A model generated the notes under the pieces. The model had not been told where the DNA came from and did not search any database. It worked only from the letters and a program-made list of their open reading frames with translations. Source: JARRNE01 sp963824085 (GTDB taxonomy: Bacteria; Pseudomonadota; Gammaproteobacteria; Chromatiales; Chromatiaceae). From it: a stretch of DNA of 64,000 bases. A program made the position numbers and the translations under genes. Shown here piece after piece: positions 8,621 through 20,000 of the stretch. Each line of letters opens with the position of its first letter. Within the stretch, counting starts at the first letter, position 1. The stretch spans positions 62,001 through 126,000 of the forward strand of contig CAWGNT010000009.1 of NCBI GenBank assembly GCA_963824085.1, written 5' to 3'.

Positions 8621-11077
8621 TCAGACCGCGCTGCGCCGCCGCAGCCAGCCGAGCAGAGTCCGGTGCAGCTCCTCCAGCCCTAGCGGCTTGCTCAGATAGT
8701 CGTCCATTCCCGCGTCCACACAACGCTGCCGATCGCCTGGCATGGCCAGCGCCGTGAGCGCGATGATTGGGACGCGGCGCAGCTCAGGCTCGGCGCGCAG
8801 CCGGCGGGTTGCCTCGAGGCCGTCCATCTCCGGCATCTGGACATCCATGAGAATGAGGTCTGGTCGCTGAGCCCGTGCCTTAACCAAGGCATCGGCGCCG
8901 TTGCAGGCAATTACGACGTCTAATCCCTTGCGCGACAGATAGTCCGAGAACATTTGCCGGCTGTCCTCATCGTTTTCCGCGAGAAGGATGCGCGCCCGCC
9001 CCGAGACCAAGGGCCGAAGCTCGCTGTCCTGCGCTGTCTCCTCGCTTTCCCGAGGACGTACGTCCGCCGTCTGCGCCGGGTCCCACGGCAAGACGACCTC
9101 GAAGCGGCTTCCGCGGCCGACCGCGCTGTGCACCCTGATGCTGCCGCCATGCGATTCGACCATCCCGTGGACCAGAGCAAGGCCGAGCCCACTCCCTTGG
9201 TGCTCGCGCGTGAGACCGCTCTCGAACTGGAGGAACGGTTTGAACAAATGCTCTTGTTGCTCGGGGGCGATACCTATCCCGGTGTCCCAGACAGTGATCT
9301 TGACCTCGCGGCGCTCCCTATCACCTACGACCTCCAGTCCGATGGCCCCACCCTCGGGCGTGAACTTCACCGCGTTGTTCAGCAGGTTCACCAGGATCTG
9401 CTTAAGGCGGCGACTATCGCCTTGGATCAGCCGTACGCTCGGATCGATCTGCGCCGAGACGCGCAGGTTCTTCTGCTCCGCGGACTGACGCACGAGACGA
9501 AGCCCAGCGTCCCACAGCTGGTGAACCGGGATTTGATCCATAACCAGCCCCATCTTGCCGGCGGCGATCTTGGCCACGTCCAGGATGTCGTTGATCAGCG
9601 CGAGAAGATGCGTCCCGCTTGCATAGATCGTCCGCGCCGCCTTCTTCTGGGCATCCGTCAAGCCCCCGAGGACACCTTCCCCGAGCGTCTCCGCAAGACC
9701 CAGAATCGAGGTCAACGGCGTACGCAGCTCGTGGCTCATGGCCGCGAGGAACTCGTCCTTGGCCTGGGCGATCCGCTCCAGCTCGGCATTCGCCAGATCC
9801 AGCTGAGCCGTCCTCTCCCTCACTCGCTCAGCCAACAGCGCCCGCTCCTTGGACAGTGCGTCGTGTGCTGCGACGAGCGCGGCCTCGGACTGCTTGCGCT
9901 CGGACACATCCGAGAAGTTGACCACTGCCCCCACTAGAGCCCCGTCCATCAGGACCGGGTGAGAGTAATACTCGACCGGAAAGGAGGTGCCGTCGGCGCG
10001 CCAGAACGCCTCGTCGTCGACGTGCGCCGGCGTGCCGTTCATATAAGTTCTGGATGCCGCGCAGCGCTCCCGCGGAAACGGCGATCCGTCGGGGTGCGAG
10101 TGGTGCATGAGGGAGTGCATCTCCTCGCCGATGAGCGCTTCGGTCGACGCATAGCCGAGCATCCTGGCGGCAGCGGGATTGCAGAAGGAGCAACGGCCCT
10201 CGGTGTCCACTCCGTAGATCCCCTCGCCCGCGGACTCCAGGAGGAGCCTCGTCTTGGCCTCGCTGCGGCGCAGGCCGTCCCGCGACTCGCGCAGGTTGGT
10301 CTGCATGGCCTCGAGCGCGGAGAGCATCTGCGCCGCCTCGTCCGAGCCGGTCGGCCGTATGGGGCTTGTCAGGTCGCCCGCACGGATGCGCCTGGCGACG
10401 GCGGTGGCGGTCGCAATGGGTCGAGCGACGGTGCGGTCCATGAGCCAGAGCATGAGCAGCACCGCGCCCGTCATCAGTGCGACGACGAGAAGCGCGATGC
10501 GCCGCTCGAGGGCTCGGGCCTCGCCGCCGATATCCCGGAGCTTGCTCCCTTTGAGCCCCTGAACGATGTCCACGACCTGATCGAGCAGGTCGGTGGGCTG
10601 ACGGTCTATCCCGCGGACCGTCCGGTCGACCACCTGCTGGAAGTTGGGACTGGCGGGGTCGTAGAGCTCCAAGGCCGTGCGGTACTCCGAGCCGAGCCGC
10701 ACGTGCGCGTCCAGGAACCGCTGGGCGAGCGCCTGCGCCTCGGGGCTGTCGGCCAGCATGGGCAGGAGCCGCTGCATTGCATCTCGGGTGTTCCGTTCCT
10801 CCGCCTCGAATTGGCCCAGGTACTTGGCGTAGAGGGCGTCGTCCTGTCCCCGCAGGAGCACATCCTTCCACTCCTGTACCTGCTTCTTGAAGTGGACCTG
10901 TGCCGAGAGCACCAGGGAGACAATGCGCGAGGTGGTCTCGAGCACCTCCTTTTCGCGTTCCGCCACATGCCGGTAGAGATGCAGCCCGTAGAGACCGGCA
11001 CTCAGGTTGACGACGAGGATGAAGGTCAACCCCACCGCGAACTTGGCTCGGATGCTCGTCCTCACGACCAGGCCCAC
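8621..11077 (-). CDS. Membrane hybrid sensor histidine kinase (HAMP-PAS-HisKA-HATPase-REC)
   Basis: An 818-aa hybrid kinase with a GTG start. Transmembrane helices lie near 13-35 and 195-215, enclosing a periplasmic helical sensor region. HAMP follows (216-270), then PAS (about 275-395), a coiled coil, HisKA with MSHELRTPL (His449), HATPase with QILVNLLNNAVKF, DTGIGIAPEQQ and GSGLGLALV, and a receiver domain from 696 with phospho-acceptor LILMDVQMPEMDG (Asp745) and LSKPL. There is no DNA-binding output, so a separate Hpt or regulator is expected; none is adjacent. It sits 24 bases after tyrA, where many gammaproteobacteria have aroA. The signal is unknown. Confidence 0.9.
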   Translation of the reverse strand: MGLVVRTSIRAKFAVGLTFILVVNLSAGLYGLHLYRHVAEREKEVLETTSRIVSLVLSAQVHFKKQVQEWKDVLLRGQDDALYAKYLGQFEAEERNTRDAMQRLLPMLADSPEAQALAQRFLDAHVRLGSEYRTALELYDPASPNFQQVVDRTVRGIDRQPTDLLDQVVDIVQGLKGSKLRDIGGEARALERRIALLVVALMTGAVLLMLWLMDRTVARPIATATAVARRIRAGDLTSPIRPTGSDEAAQMLSALEAMQTNLRESRDGLRRSEAKTRLLLESAGEGIYGVDTEGRCSFCNPAAARMLGYASTEALIGEEMHSLMHHSHPDGSPFPRERCAASRTYMNGTPAHVDDEAFWRADGTSFPVEYYSHPVLMDGALVGAVVNFSDVSERKQSEAALVAAHDALSKERALLAERVRERTAQLDLANAELERIAQAKDEFLAAMSHELRTPLTSILGLAETLGEGVLGGLTDAQKKAARTIYASGTHLLALINDILDVAKIAAGKMGLVMDQIPVHQLWDAGLRLVRQSAEQKNLRVSAQIDPSVRLIQGDSRRLKQILVNLLNNAVKFTPEGGAIGLEVVGDRERREVKITVWDTGIGIAPEQQEHLFKPFLQFESGLTREHQGSGLGLALVHGMVESHGGSIRVHSAVGRGSRFEVVLPWDPAQTADVRPRESEETAQDSELRPLVSGRARILLAENDEDSRQMFSDYLSRKGLDVVIACNGADALVKARAQRPDLILMDVQMPEMDGLEATRRLRAEPELRRVPIIALTALAMPGDRQRCVDAGMDDYLSKPLGLEELHRTLLGWLRRRSAV

Positions 11078-11101
11078 CAGAGCAAGGCGCCGACTAGGCT
11101 C

Positions 11102-11968
11102 CTACCCAACGCCGTCGACGTAGCGGTCGCGCGCGGCCTTGGCGCGCCGGAAGATTTCGAGCAGATGATCGCCGTCACCGCGGCGAATGGTATCGGCGAG
11201 GTCGGCCATCTCAGCACTGAAGCCGGCAAGCACGGAGCCAAGGGCCTCACGGTTGGCAATACAGATGTCCCGCCACATGACGGCATTGCTCGAGGCGATG
11301 CGGGTGAAGTCGCGGAAGCCGCCTGCCGCGTAGCGGAATATCTCGTCGTTCTCGCGCAGACGAGCAAGCGCATCCACGAGTCCGAAGGCCAACATGTGAG
11401 GAAGGTGGCTGGTCGCCGCGAGAACCTCGTCGTGATGACGCACCTCCATGCAGGTCACCTCGGCGCCGCAGGCACACCACATCTGCGTAACTCGCCGCGT
11501 TGCGTCGGGGTCCGTCTCGGGCAACGGGGTGAGAATGACGCGCCGGCCGCGATAGAGCTCGGGAAAGGACGCCTCCACTCCGCTGCGCTCGGTCCCGGCG
11601 ATGGGATGTCCCGGCACGAGCCGGGGAGGGAAGTCTCCGAAGGCGGCGACAGCGTCCGCAACCACACTCCCCTTCACGCTGCCTCCGTCGGTGACGACGG
11701 CGTCCGAGCCGAGCCGTCCCTTAATCGCGGTGAAAACCTCGCGCATGGCACCCAGCGGAACGGAGATGAAGACCATATCGGCGCCCATCACCGCCTCGGC
11801 GGGATCGTGACTATAACGATCGACAACGCCCAGGCGCTTCGCGGTTTCCAGGTTGGCGGCGGAGCGCCCGCAGCCTACGACCTCGCCGACCAAGTCCTGT
11901 GCCCGCAAGGCGCGGGCGAGCGAGCCGCCGATGAGCCCCACACCGATGACCGTCAGGCGGTCAATCAT
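11102..11968 (-). CDS. tyrA: Prephenate dehydrogenase (tyrosine synthesis)
   Basis: Oxidatively decarboxylates prephenate to 4-hydroxyphenylpyruvate, using NAD(P). The 288-aa protein has the N-terminal dinucleotide fold VIGVGLIGGSLARAL, FISVPLGAM and the substrate region GHPIAGTERSGVEAS, the usual monofunctional arrangement without chorismate mutase. Its ATG overlaps the hisC stop by four bases (ATGA), so the two are probably translationally coupled. It ends the serA-pheA-hisC-tyrA run. A cyclohexadienyl dehydrogenase that also takes arogenate is possible and cannot be excluded from sequence. Confidence 0.93.
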   Translation of the reverse strand: MIDRLTVIGVGLIGGSLARALRAQDLVGEVVGCGRSAANLETAKRLGVVDRYSHDPAEAVMGADMVFISVPLGAMREVFTAIKGRLGSDAVVTDGGSVKGSVVADAVAAFGDFPPRLVPGHPIAGTERSGVEASFPELYRGRRVILTPLPETDPDATRRVTQMWCACGAEVTCMEVRHHDEVLAATSHLPHMLAFGLVDALARLRENDEIFRYAAGGFRDFTRIASSNAVMWRDICIANREALGSVLAGFSAEMADLADTIRRGDGDHLLEIFRRAKAARDRYVDGVG

Positions 11969-13077
11969 GCCGCAAGCACCCGCTCCAAGGCCGCCAGGAA
12001 ACGGCCGTTCTCCGCCTCGAGCCCGATGGTCACCCGCAGGTGATGCGGTAAGCCGTAGTTCCCCACAGGCCGGGCGATGCAGCCTTCGCGCAGCAGCGCA
12101 TCATGGATGGGCGTTGCCGGCCGGCCGAGATCCAGGGAGACGAAGTTGCCGACCGATGGGATGTAACCAAGACCCAGGCGCTCAAAGCCCGTCGTCAGCT
12201 GTGTCATGCCCTCCCGATTGAGCTCCACGGATGCTCGCACGTGCTCCTTGTCGGCGAGCGCCGCCGTCGCCGCGGCCTGGGCCAGGCTGTTGACGTTGAA
12301 CGGTTGCCTGACGCGGTTGAGCAGCTCGGCGATGCGCGGATCGCTGACGCCGTACCCCACCCGCAGCGCGGCCAACCCATGCACCTTGGAAAAGGTCCGC
12401 GTGACAACGAGATTCGAAAAGTCGGGCAACCAGCGCATCGCGTCCGGATAGTCGGGCTCGGCGACATACTCTGTGTAAGCCTCGTCGACCACGGCAATGC
12501 AAGTGTCCGGCAAGGAGGCGAGAAAGGCATGCAGCCGTTCTGCCGCCAGCCAGGTACCCGTGGGGTTGTTCGGGTTCGCGATCCAGACGACGCGGGTGTT
12601 CTCAGTCACCAGCTCCCGCATGCCCGCCAGGTCATGCCCGTGGTCAAGCGCCGGCGCCACGCGGGCCGTCGCCCCCACTGCCTGGGTGGCGATCGGATAG
12701 ACCGCGAAGGCATGCTGGGAGAAGACCGATTCGACCCCCGGCTGGAGGAAGGTCCGCGCCACGAGATCCAGGATGTCATTTGATCCGTTACCGAGGGTGA
12801 CGGCCGAGGCATCGACCCCGTGGTGTGTCGCCAACGCTACGCGCAAGGCGAATGCGCTGCCATCCGGATAGCGGCCGAGCTCGCCCAGCTCCGCGTCGAT
12901 GGCCTCGCGCGCCATGCGGCCTGGCCCCAAGGGATTCTCGTTCGAAGCCAGCTTGATCGAGTCACGGATCCCCAGCTCCCGCTCAAGCTCGGCAATCGGC
13001 TTGCCCGGGACGTACGGCTGAAGCCCCGGCAGCCCGGCGGCGGCGAGCTTCAGAAACGGATTGTCGGCAGACGGCAT
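11965..13077 (-). CDS. hisC: Histidinol-phosphate / aromatic aminotransferase
   Basis: PLP-dependent fold type I aminotransferase of 370 aa. Recognisable parts are the N-terminal KLASNENPLGP, LGNGSNDIL, WIANPNNPTGTW, VDEAYTEY and the PLP lysine region TRTFSKVHGLAALRVGYG. HisC-type enzymes transaminate histidinol phosphate, and copies inside pheA-tyrA clusters (often named hisC2) probably also serve phenylpyruvate and 4-hydroxyphenylpyruvate. It starts two bases after pheA ends and overlaps tyrA by four bases. Context favours an aromatic role, possibly alongside a second hisC elsewhere. Confidence 0.93.
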   Translation of the reverse strand: MPSADNPFLKLAAAGLPGLQPYVPGKPIAELERELGIRDSIKLASNENPLGPGRMAREAIDAELGELGRYPDGSAFALRVALATHHGVDASAVTLGNGSNDILDLVARTFLQPGVESVFSQHAFAVYPIATQAVGATARVAPALDHGHDLAGMRELVTENTRVVWIANPNNPTGTWLAAERLHAFLASLPDTCIAVVDEAYTEYVAEPDYPDAMRWLPDFSNLVVTRTFSKVHGLAALRVGYGVSDPRIAELLNRVRQPFNVNSLAQAAATAALADKEHVRASVELNREGMTQLTTGFERLGLGYIPSVGNFVSLDLGRPATPIHDALLREGCIARPVGNYGLPHHLRVTIGLEAENGRFLAALERVLAA

Positions 13078-13079
13078 GG

Positions 13080-14162
13080 CTAAAGCACGGCCTCAGGATA
13101 GGAGCCCAATATTTTGAAGAGATTCGATTCCTTCTGGAGGATCTCAAGTGCGGTCGTGACCCTTGGATCGTCGCGATGGCCGAGGATGTCGACGAAGAAG
13201 ACATAGTCCCACACACCGCGCCGCGAGGGTCGCGACTCGATGCGGGTCATGCTGATCCCGTGCGTAGCCAAAGGCGTGAGCAGGCGGTGGAGCCCGCCGG
13301 CCTCGTTACGGCACGACAGCAACAGGCTCGTCTTGTCGCTCCCGCTGGGGGGCGAGTCCTCCGCCCCGATCACCAGGAAGCGCGTGGTATTGGCCGGCTC
13401 GTCCTCGATACGGGCGGCGAGCACCTGGAGGCCGTAGATCTCGGCCGCAGCCTCGCCCGCCACAGCGGCAGCACCCGTCTGCTCCGCGGCCATCTGCGCC
13501 GCCTCTGCATTGCTGCCGACCGCGACACGCTCCGCGTGCGGCAGGTGGCGATCGAGCCAGCCGCGACACTGCGCGAGCGACTGCTGATGGGAGAAGACCG
13601 ACGCGATGCGCGCGAGCTCGGACTCCTTGCTCATCAGGTGGTGATGGATGCGCAGGGTCACCTCGCCAGCGATGCGCAGCGGGGAGCTGATGAAGAGGTC
13701 GAGCGTGTGGCTGATCACTCCCTCGGTGGAGTTCTCCACCGGAACGACCCCGTACTGGCACGAGCCCGCCTCGACCTCCCGAAAGATGTCGGAGATGGCG
13801 CCGAACGGCACCGTCTGGACCGCATGACCGAAATGCTTTAGGGCGGCCGCCTGGGTGAAGGTGCCCGTTGGACCCAGGAACGAGACCTGGAGCGGCTGCT
13901 CGAGGGCCAGACAGGCGGACATGATCTCGCGGAAGAGCCTAGCGACATCCTCGTCGCCGAGTGGACCTGGGTTCTGCTCCTTGATCTGCCTGAGGATCGC
14001 GGCCTCGCGCTCCGGCCGGTAGAACTGCGGGCTTCCCGCGGTCGACTTGATCTCCGCCACCTCGCGTGCGCACGCCGCGCGCTCGCTGATCAGGCGCAGG
14101 ATCTCCCGGTCGATGGCGTCGATGCGCTCGCGCACACAGGCGAGTGGATCCTCTGGGGTCAT
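13080..14162 (-). CDS. pheA: Bifunctional chorismate mutase / prephenate dehydratase (P-protein)
   Basis: Makes phenylpyruvate from chorismate by way of prephenate. The 360-aa protein has an AroQ chorismate mutase domain (about 1-90: RERIDAIDREILRLISERAACAREVAEIK), a prephenate dehydratase domain (about 92-275: VSFLGPTGTFTQAAA, VPVENSTEG, NTTRFLVIG), and a C-terminal ACT domain with MTRIESRPSRRGVWDYVFF. The ESRP motif is the known phenylalanine-binding site, so feedback inhibition is expected. It lies 15 bases downstream of serA and two bases before hisC. Confidence 0.97.
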   Translation of the reverse strand: MTPEDPLACVRERIDAIDREILRLISERAACAREVAEIKSTAGSPQFYRPEREAAILRQIKEQNPGPLGDEDVARLFREIMSACLALEQPLQVSFLGPTGTFTQAAALKHFGHAVQTVPFGAISDIFREVEAGSCQYGVVPVENSTEGVISHTLDLFISSPLRIAGEVTLRIHHHLMSKESELARIASVFSHQQSLAQCRGWLDRHLPHAERVAVGSNAEAAQMAAEQTGAAAVAGEAAAEIYGLQVLAARIEDEPANTTRFLVIGAEDSPPSGSDKTSLLLSCRNEAGGLHRLLTPLATHGISMTRIESRPSRRGVWDYVFFVDILGHRDDPRVTTALEILQKESNLFKILGSYPEAVL

Positions 14163-14177
14163 GCGCGCGCCGCCCCG

Positions 14178-15353
14178 TCAATCAGCACAGCCAAGGCAGC
14201 GCACGGACAGGACGCCCCTGATGGCGCGGAGCCTGGCGACCGTCTCCTCGGGCGGCGGCCGGTCGATGTCGATGAGGGTCACGGCGACCTCCCCGCGGGA
14301 ACGGTTGAGCATGTCCTGGATGTTCAAGTCGACCTGGGCCAGGTCCGTCGAGATCTGCCCCACCATGTTGGGCACGTTGCTGTTGACGATTGCCATGCGG
14401 TAGCCGCCATTGCGCGGGAGATGGATCTCGGGGAAGTTCACCGCGTTGTGCACATTGCCGTCTTCCAGCCAGCCCCGCAGCTGCTCGGCGACCATGACCG
14501 CGCAGTTCTCTTCCGCCTCGCGCGTCGAGGCACCGATGTGGGGCAGCGTCACAACACGTGGATGGCCCTTCAGCAGGTTGCTCGGGAAGTCGCAGACGTA
14601 GGCATAGAGCTGCCCCGAATCGAGGGCATCCACGGCCGCTTGGTCGTCGACGATGCCGCTGCGGGCGAAATTGAGGATCACCCCGCCGCGCTTCATGTGA
14701 CGGAGACGCTCGGCATTGATCATGTGCCGTGTCTCGTCTGTCAGGGGCACATGGAAGCTGATGAAATCGGAGCGCGAGACCAGGTCGTCGACGCTGAGCG
14801 CGGGCTGCACCTGCGACTCCAGCTGCCAGGCGCGCTGCACCGTGATCGTCGGGTCGTAGCCGATCACCTTCATGCCGAGGGCGCGGGCGGCATTGGCCAC
14901 CTGCACGCCGATCGCCCCGAGACCGATCACTCCCAGGGTACGACCCGGGAGCTCGAAGCCCACATACCGCTTCTTGCCGCTCTCCACCGCCTGGTGGATG
15001 GCCCCGTCGTCGCCCTCCACATCGACTGCAAACCGCCAGGCCTGCGCGATGTTGCGGGCGGCAATCAGCATGCCGGCCAGGACCAGCTCCTTGACCGCGT
15101 TGGCGTTGGCCCCCGGCGCGTTGAAGACGGGGACGCCGCGCTCGCTCATCCGGATCACCGGGATGTTGTTTACCCCGGCGCCGGCGCGGCCGATAGCCTT
15201 GACGGTTTCCGGGATCTCCATCTCGTGCATGTTCGCGGATCGCACCAGGATGGCATCCGGGTGGGTGATCTCGGAGGCCACTTCGTACAGATCGCGTGGA
15301 AGGCGGTCCAGGCCGGCCACGGCGATATTATTGATTGTCAGTATCTTAAACAT
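14178..15353 (-). CDS. serA: D-3-phosphoglycerate dehydrogenase
   Basis: Catalyses the first step of serine synthesis, 3-phosphoglycerate to 3-phosphohydroxypyruvate with NAD. The 391-aa protein has the D-2-hydroxyacid dehydrogenase pattern: RAGAGVNNIPV, the NAD motif LGVIGLGAIGVQVANAARAL, SFHVPLTDETRHMI, NFARSGIVDD, and LPHIGASTREAEENC with the catalytic His. A C-terminal ACT domain (about 315-391) suggests serine regulation. It lies between serC and pheA on the same strand. In many relatives serA lies elsewhere, so its place here is a local rearrangement that groups serine and aromatic genes. Confidence 0.96.
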   Translation of the reverse strand: MFKILTINNIAVAGLDRLPRDLYEVASEITHPDAILVRSANMHEMEIPETVKAIGRAGAGVNNIPVIRMSERGVPVFNAPGANANAVKELVLAGMLIAARNIAQAWRFAVDVEGDDGAIHQAVESGKKRYVGFELPGRTLGVIGLGAIGVQVANAARALGMKVIGYDPTITVQRAWQLESQVQPALSVDDLVSRSDFISFHVPLTDETRHMINAERLRHMKRGGVILNFARSGIVDDQAAVDALDSGQLYAYVCDFPSNLLKGHPRVVTLPHIGASTREAEENCAVMVAEQLRGWLEDGNVHNAVNFPEIHLPRNGGYRMAIVNSNVPNMVGQISTDLAQVDLNIQDMLNRSRGEVAVTLIDIDRPPPEETVARLRAIRGVLSVRCLGCAD

Positions 15354-15959
15354 TTCTTTTGGGAACGATTAGTAAGGAATGCGGCGTCACTTTCTCGCCT
15401 TCGACGAGACGCTGCAGAAGCTAGAACCTAGCCGCAACATATCCGTCCACAAAGGCCGCGCATCGATCGCGTGGGGCGGGGCTCCTCCAACGACAGCCTC
15501 ACACCAATAGACTGGTTCGCAAGCAGGGAGGCTTCGCCCCAGGCCGACAAAACCTTAGGTGATTAGTCCTGAAACTCAGCGGGAACACTTTGCACTCCAT
15601 CCGTGGGGCCTGGATCCCGGCACTCCCTGCCGGGATGACGCCCAGGCACGAATCAGCGTCGCCGTTCCGGCAGGGAATGCCGGAAACCAGGTGCCAAGGA
15701 CGGCGAACAGCCCCGTGACAAAGCAGGCCCTTCGTCGCAGCTGAGGAATAGCCCTAATCACAAAACCTTATGTCACTCGACGGAACAAGGGTACTCGCTC
15801 ATAGGTCGCGTTTACATTCCGGATCGGCTTCACGCACCGCAGGACCCGTTTTCATTCACAACGCACTGGGCGCCGGGACGGCAGGACACCCATCTCCGGC
15901 GATTGCCGGAGGCATATCGCTCCCTGGGCGGCCGGCTTGCGAGCGTCCACTGCCGCGTG
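15354..15959. other. 606-base gap between serC and serA, mostly repeat
   Basis: No gene seen. The central third is the MITE-like insertion at 15558-15761. A CTCCGGC/GCCGGAG hairpin lies at 15893-15910, just after the serC stop in transcription order, but has no T-run. The serA promoter must lie within this gap, since the insertion separates the two genes by more than half a kilobase. Confidence 0.5.
15558..15761. repeat. MITE-like element with target-site duplication
   Basis: The ends are imperfect inverted repeats: GTGATTAGTCCTGAAACTCAGC at 15559-15580, given here as GTGATTAG then CCTGAAACTCAGC, matches the complement of GCAGCTGAGGAATAGCCC..TAATCAC at 15737-15761. The flanks repeat AAAACCTTA directly (15549-15557 and 15762-15770), as expected for a 9-base target-site duplication. 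The interior has the hairpin ATCCCGGCA/TGCCGGGAT and no coding capacity. The first 80 bases recur at 59044-59125. It looks like a non-autonomous element moved in trans. Confidence 0.7.
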
Positions 15960-17048
15960 TCATCCGTGCTTGCGCTCGAACTCCTGCATGAAGCCAATCA
16001 GGGCATTCACGCCCTCCTCGGGCATGGCATTGTAGATGCTCGCCCGCATCCCCCCCACGGAGCGATGGCCCTTCAAGGTCAGCAAGCCCTCCTGCTTTGC
16101 CTCTGAGAGGAAGACCGCATCGAGCTCCGGGTTTGCGAGCGTGAACGGGACGTTCATCCAGGAGCGGCACACGGGGTCCACCGGGTTGGCGTAGAAGGCC
16201 GAGGTATCGATGGCGGCGTACAGAGCCTCCGCCTTGCGCTCGTTGATGACTGCCATGGCCTCAAGGCCCCCAAGCTCCTTCAGCCACTTGAAGACCAGCC
16301 CCGCCAGGTACCAGGCGTAGGTGGGCGGCGTGTTGTACATGGAGCCGCTCTCCGCGTGGATGCGGTAGTCGAACATGGTCGGCGTCCCGGCCAGCGGCTG
16401 ACCGAGAAGGTCACTCCTGACGATGACGATGGTGAGACCTGCTGGCCCCACGTTCTTCTGAGCGCCCGCATAGATGACGCCGAAGCGGGAGACATCGATG
16501 GGACGAGACAGAATGGTGGACGACATGTCCGCCGCCAGGGGCACGCCGCCCGTCTCGGGGACATACGGAAACTCCACCCCCTCGATGGTCTCGTTCGGCG
16601 TGTAATGGACGAAGGAGGCATCGCCGCTCAGTCCAAGCTGGTCCTGGTTCGGAACGGTGGTGAACTTGGCCTCTTCTGAGGAGGCCGCAACCCTGACCTC
16701 GCAGTACCGCTTGGCCTCCGCAATGGCCTTCTTCGACCAGGAGCCCGTCTTGACATAATCGGCGCGGGCGCCCCCGCGCAGCAGGTTCATGGGCACCATG
16801 GCGAATTGACTGGACGCCCCGCCCTGGAGGAAGAGGACCCTATACTCATCCGGGATCGCCAAGAGCTCGCGCAGATCGGCCTCTGCCTGCTCGGCGATGG
16901 ACATGAACTCCTTTCCGCGATGGCTCATCTCGGCCACACACATCCCGCTGCCGTGCCAGTCCAGCATCTCGTCCTGAGCCTGACGAAGCACCTCCGCCGG
17001 GAGCATGGCCGGCCCGGCGCTGAAGTTAAAAGCTCGACCCATATTCAA
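15960..17048 (-). CDS. serC: Phosphoserine aminotransferase
   Basis: PLP enzyme converting 3-phosphohydroxypyruvate to O-phosphoserine, and in pyridoxal synthesis 4-phosphohydroxythreonine. The 362-aa protein begins FNFSAGPAMLPAEVL, the hallmark SerC start. It continues with FLQGGASSQFAMVPMN, VADMSSTILSRPIDVSRFGV and AGAQKNVGPAGLTIVIV containing the PLP lysine. A near-C-terminal GHRSVGGMRASIYNA is also typical. It lies 195 bases downstream of gyrA, the gyrA-serC order common in gammaproteobacteria. Confidence 0.97.
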   Translation of the reverse strand: MNMGRAFNFSAGPAMLPAEVLRQAQDEMLDWHGSGMCVAEMSHRGKEFMSIAEQAEADLRELLAIPDEYRVLFLQGGASSQFAMVPMNLLRGGARADYVKTGSWSKKAIAEAKRYCEVRVAASSEEAKFTTVPNQDQLGLSGDASFVHYTPNETIEGVEFPYVPETGGVPLAADMSSTILSRPIDVSRFGVIYAGAQKNVGPAGLTIVIVRSDLLGQPLAGTPTMFDYRIHAESGSMYNTPPTYAWYLAGLVFKWLKELGGLEAMAVINERKAEALYAAIDTSAFYANPVDPVCRSWMNVPFTLANPELDAVFLSEAKQEGLLTLKGHRSVGGMRASIYNAMPEEGVNALIGFMQEFERKHG

Positions 17049-17243
17049 GGCTCCTCAAGTTTTCTGGAATGCCTCCCGCCGCCAACTCAGACCAGTCGGT
17101 CGCAACTCAATCCACCACGAAGCTGCCTACTGGGCGATCATGAGACCGGCACCTTCCGTAGACCTGGCAGGTGTTGCTGCCAGGTCCGCCAGCCAGTCAG
17201 ATCGGATTCTTCGTGTCCTTCGTGAGCTTCGTGGTGAAGATTG

Positions 17244-19811
<2,568 letters not shown>

Positions 19812-19825
19812 GGAAGGGGACTGAG

Positions 19826-19853
19826 CTAAAAAGCCGCCTCAGCAGCGGCTTGG
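19826..19853 (-). terminator. Terminator-like hairpin just upstream of gyrA
   Basis: On the minus strand AGCCGC, a six-base loop and GCGGCT are followed by TTTTTAG, a rho-independent terminator pattern. It would stop transcription coming from gspB, whose stop is 148 bases upstream. Unusually, it ends only about 15 bases before the gyrA ATG, so gyrA must start transcription inside or after it, or read through it. Confidence 0.6.
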
Positions 19854-20000
19854 TTGTAGTTGTTCAAAAAGAAGAAATAATACCACGCCGGCCCCCTTTC
19901 TGGCATCTGGAGCTGCGGCAGAAACAGCCGTCACGCACCCTTGTTCAACGGGCTCGGTGCGAGGCGGGGCAAGCCGAAGAACGCCCTCTGGGGAACCCCC

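Noticed and set aside
9959..12043. Long open frame on the plus strand opposite the hybrid kinase and tyrA
   Set aside because: It lies antisense across two well-supported genes, has arginine/alanine/glycine-rich low-information sequence, and no ribosome site or family motif. It is a side effect of GC-rich codon bias.
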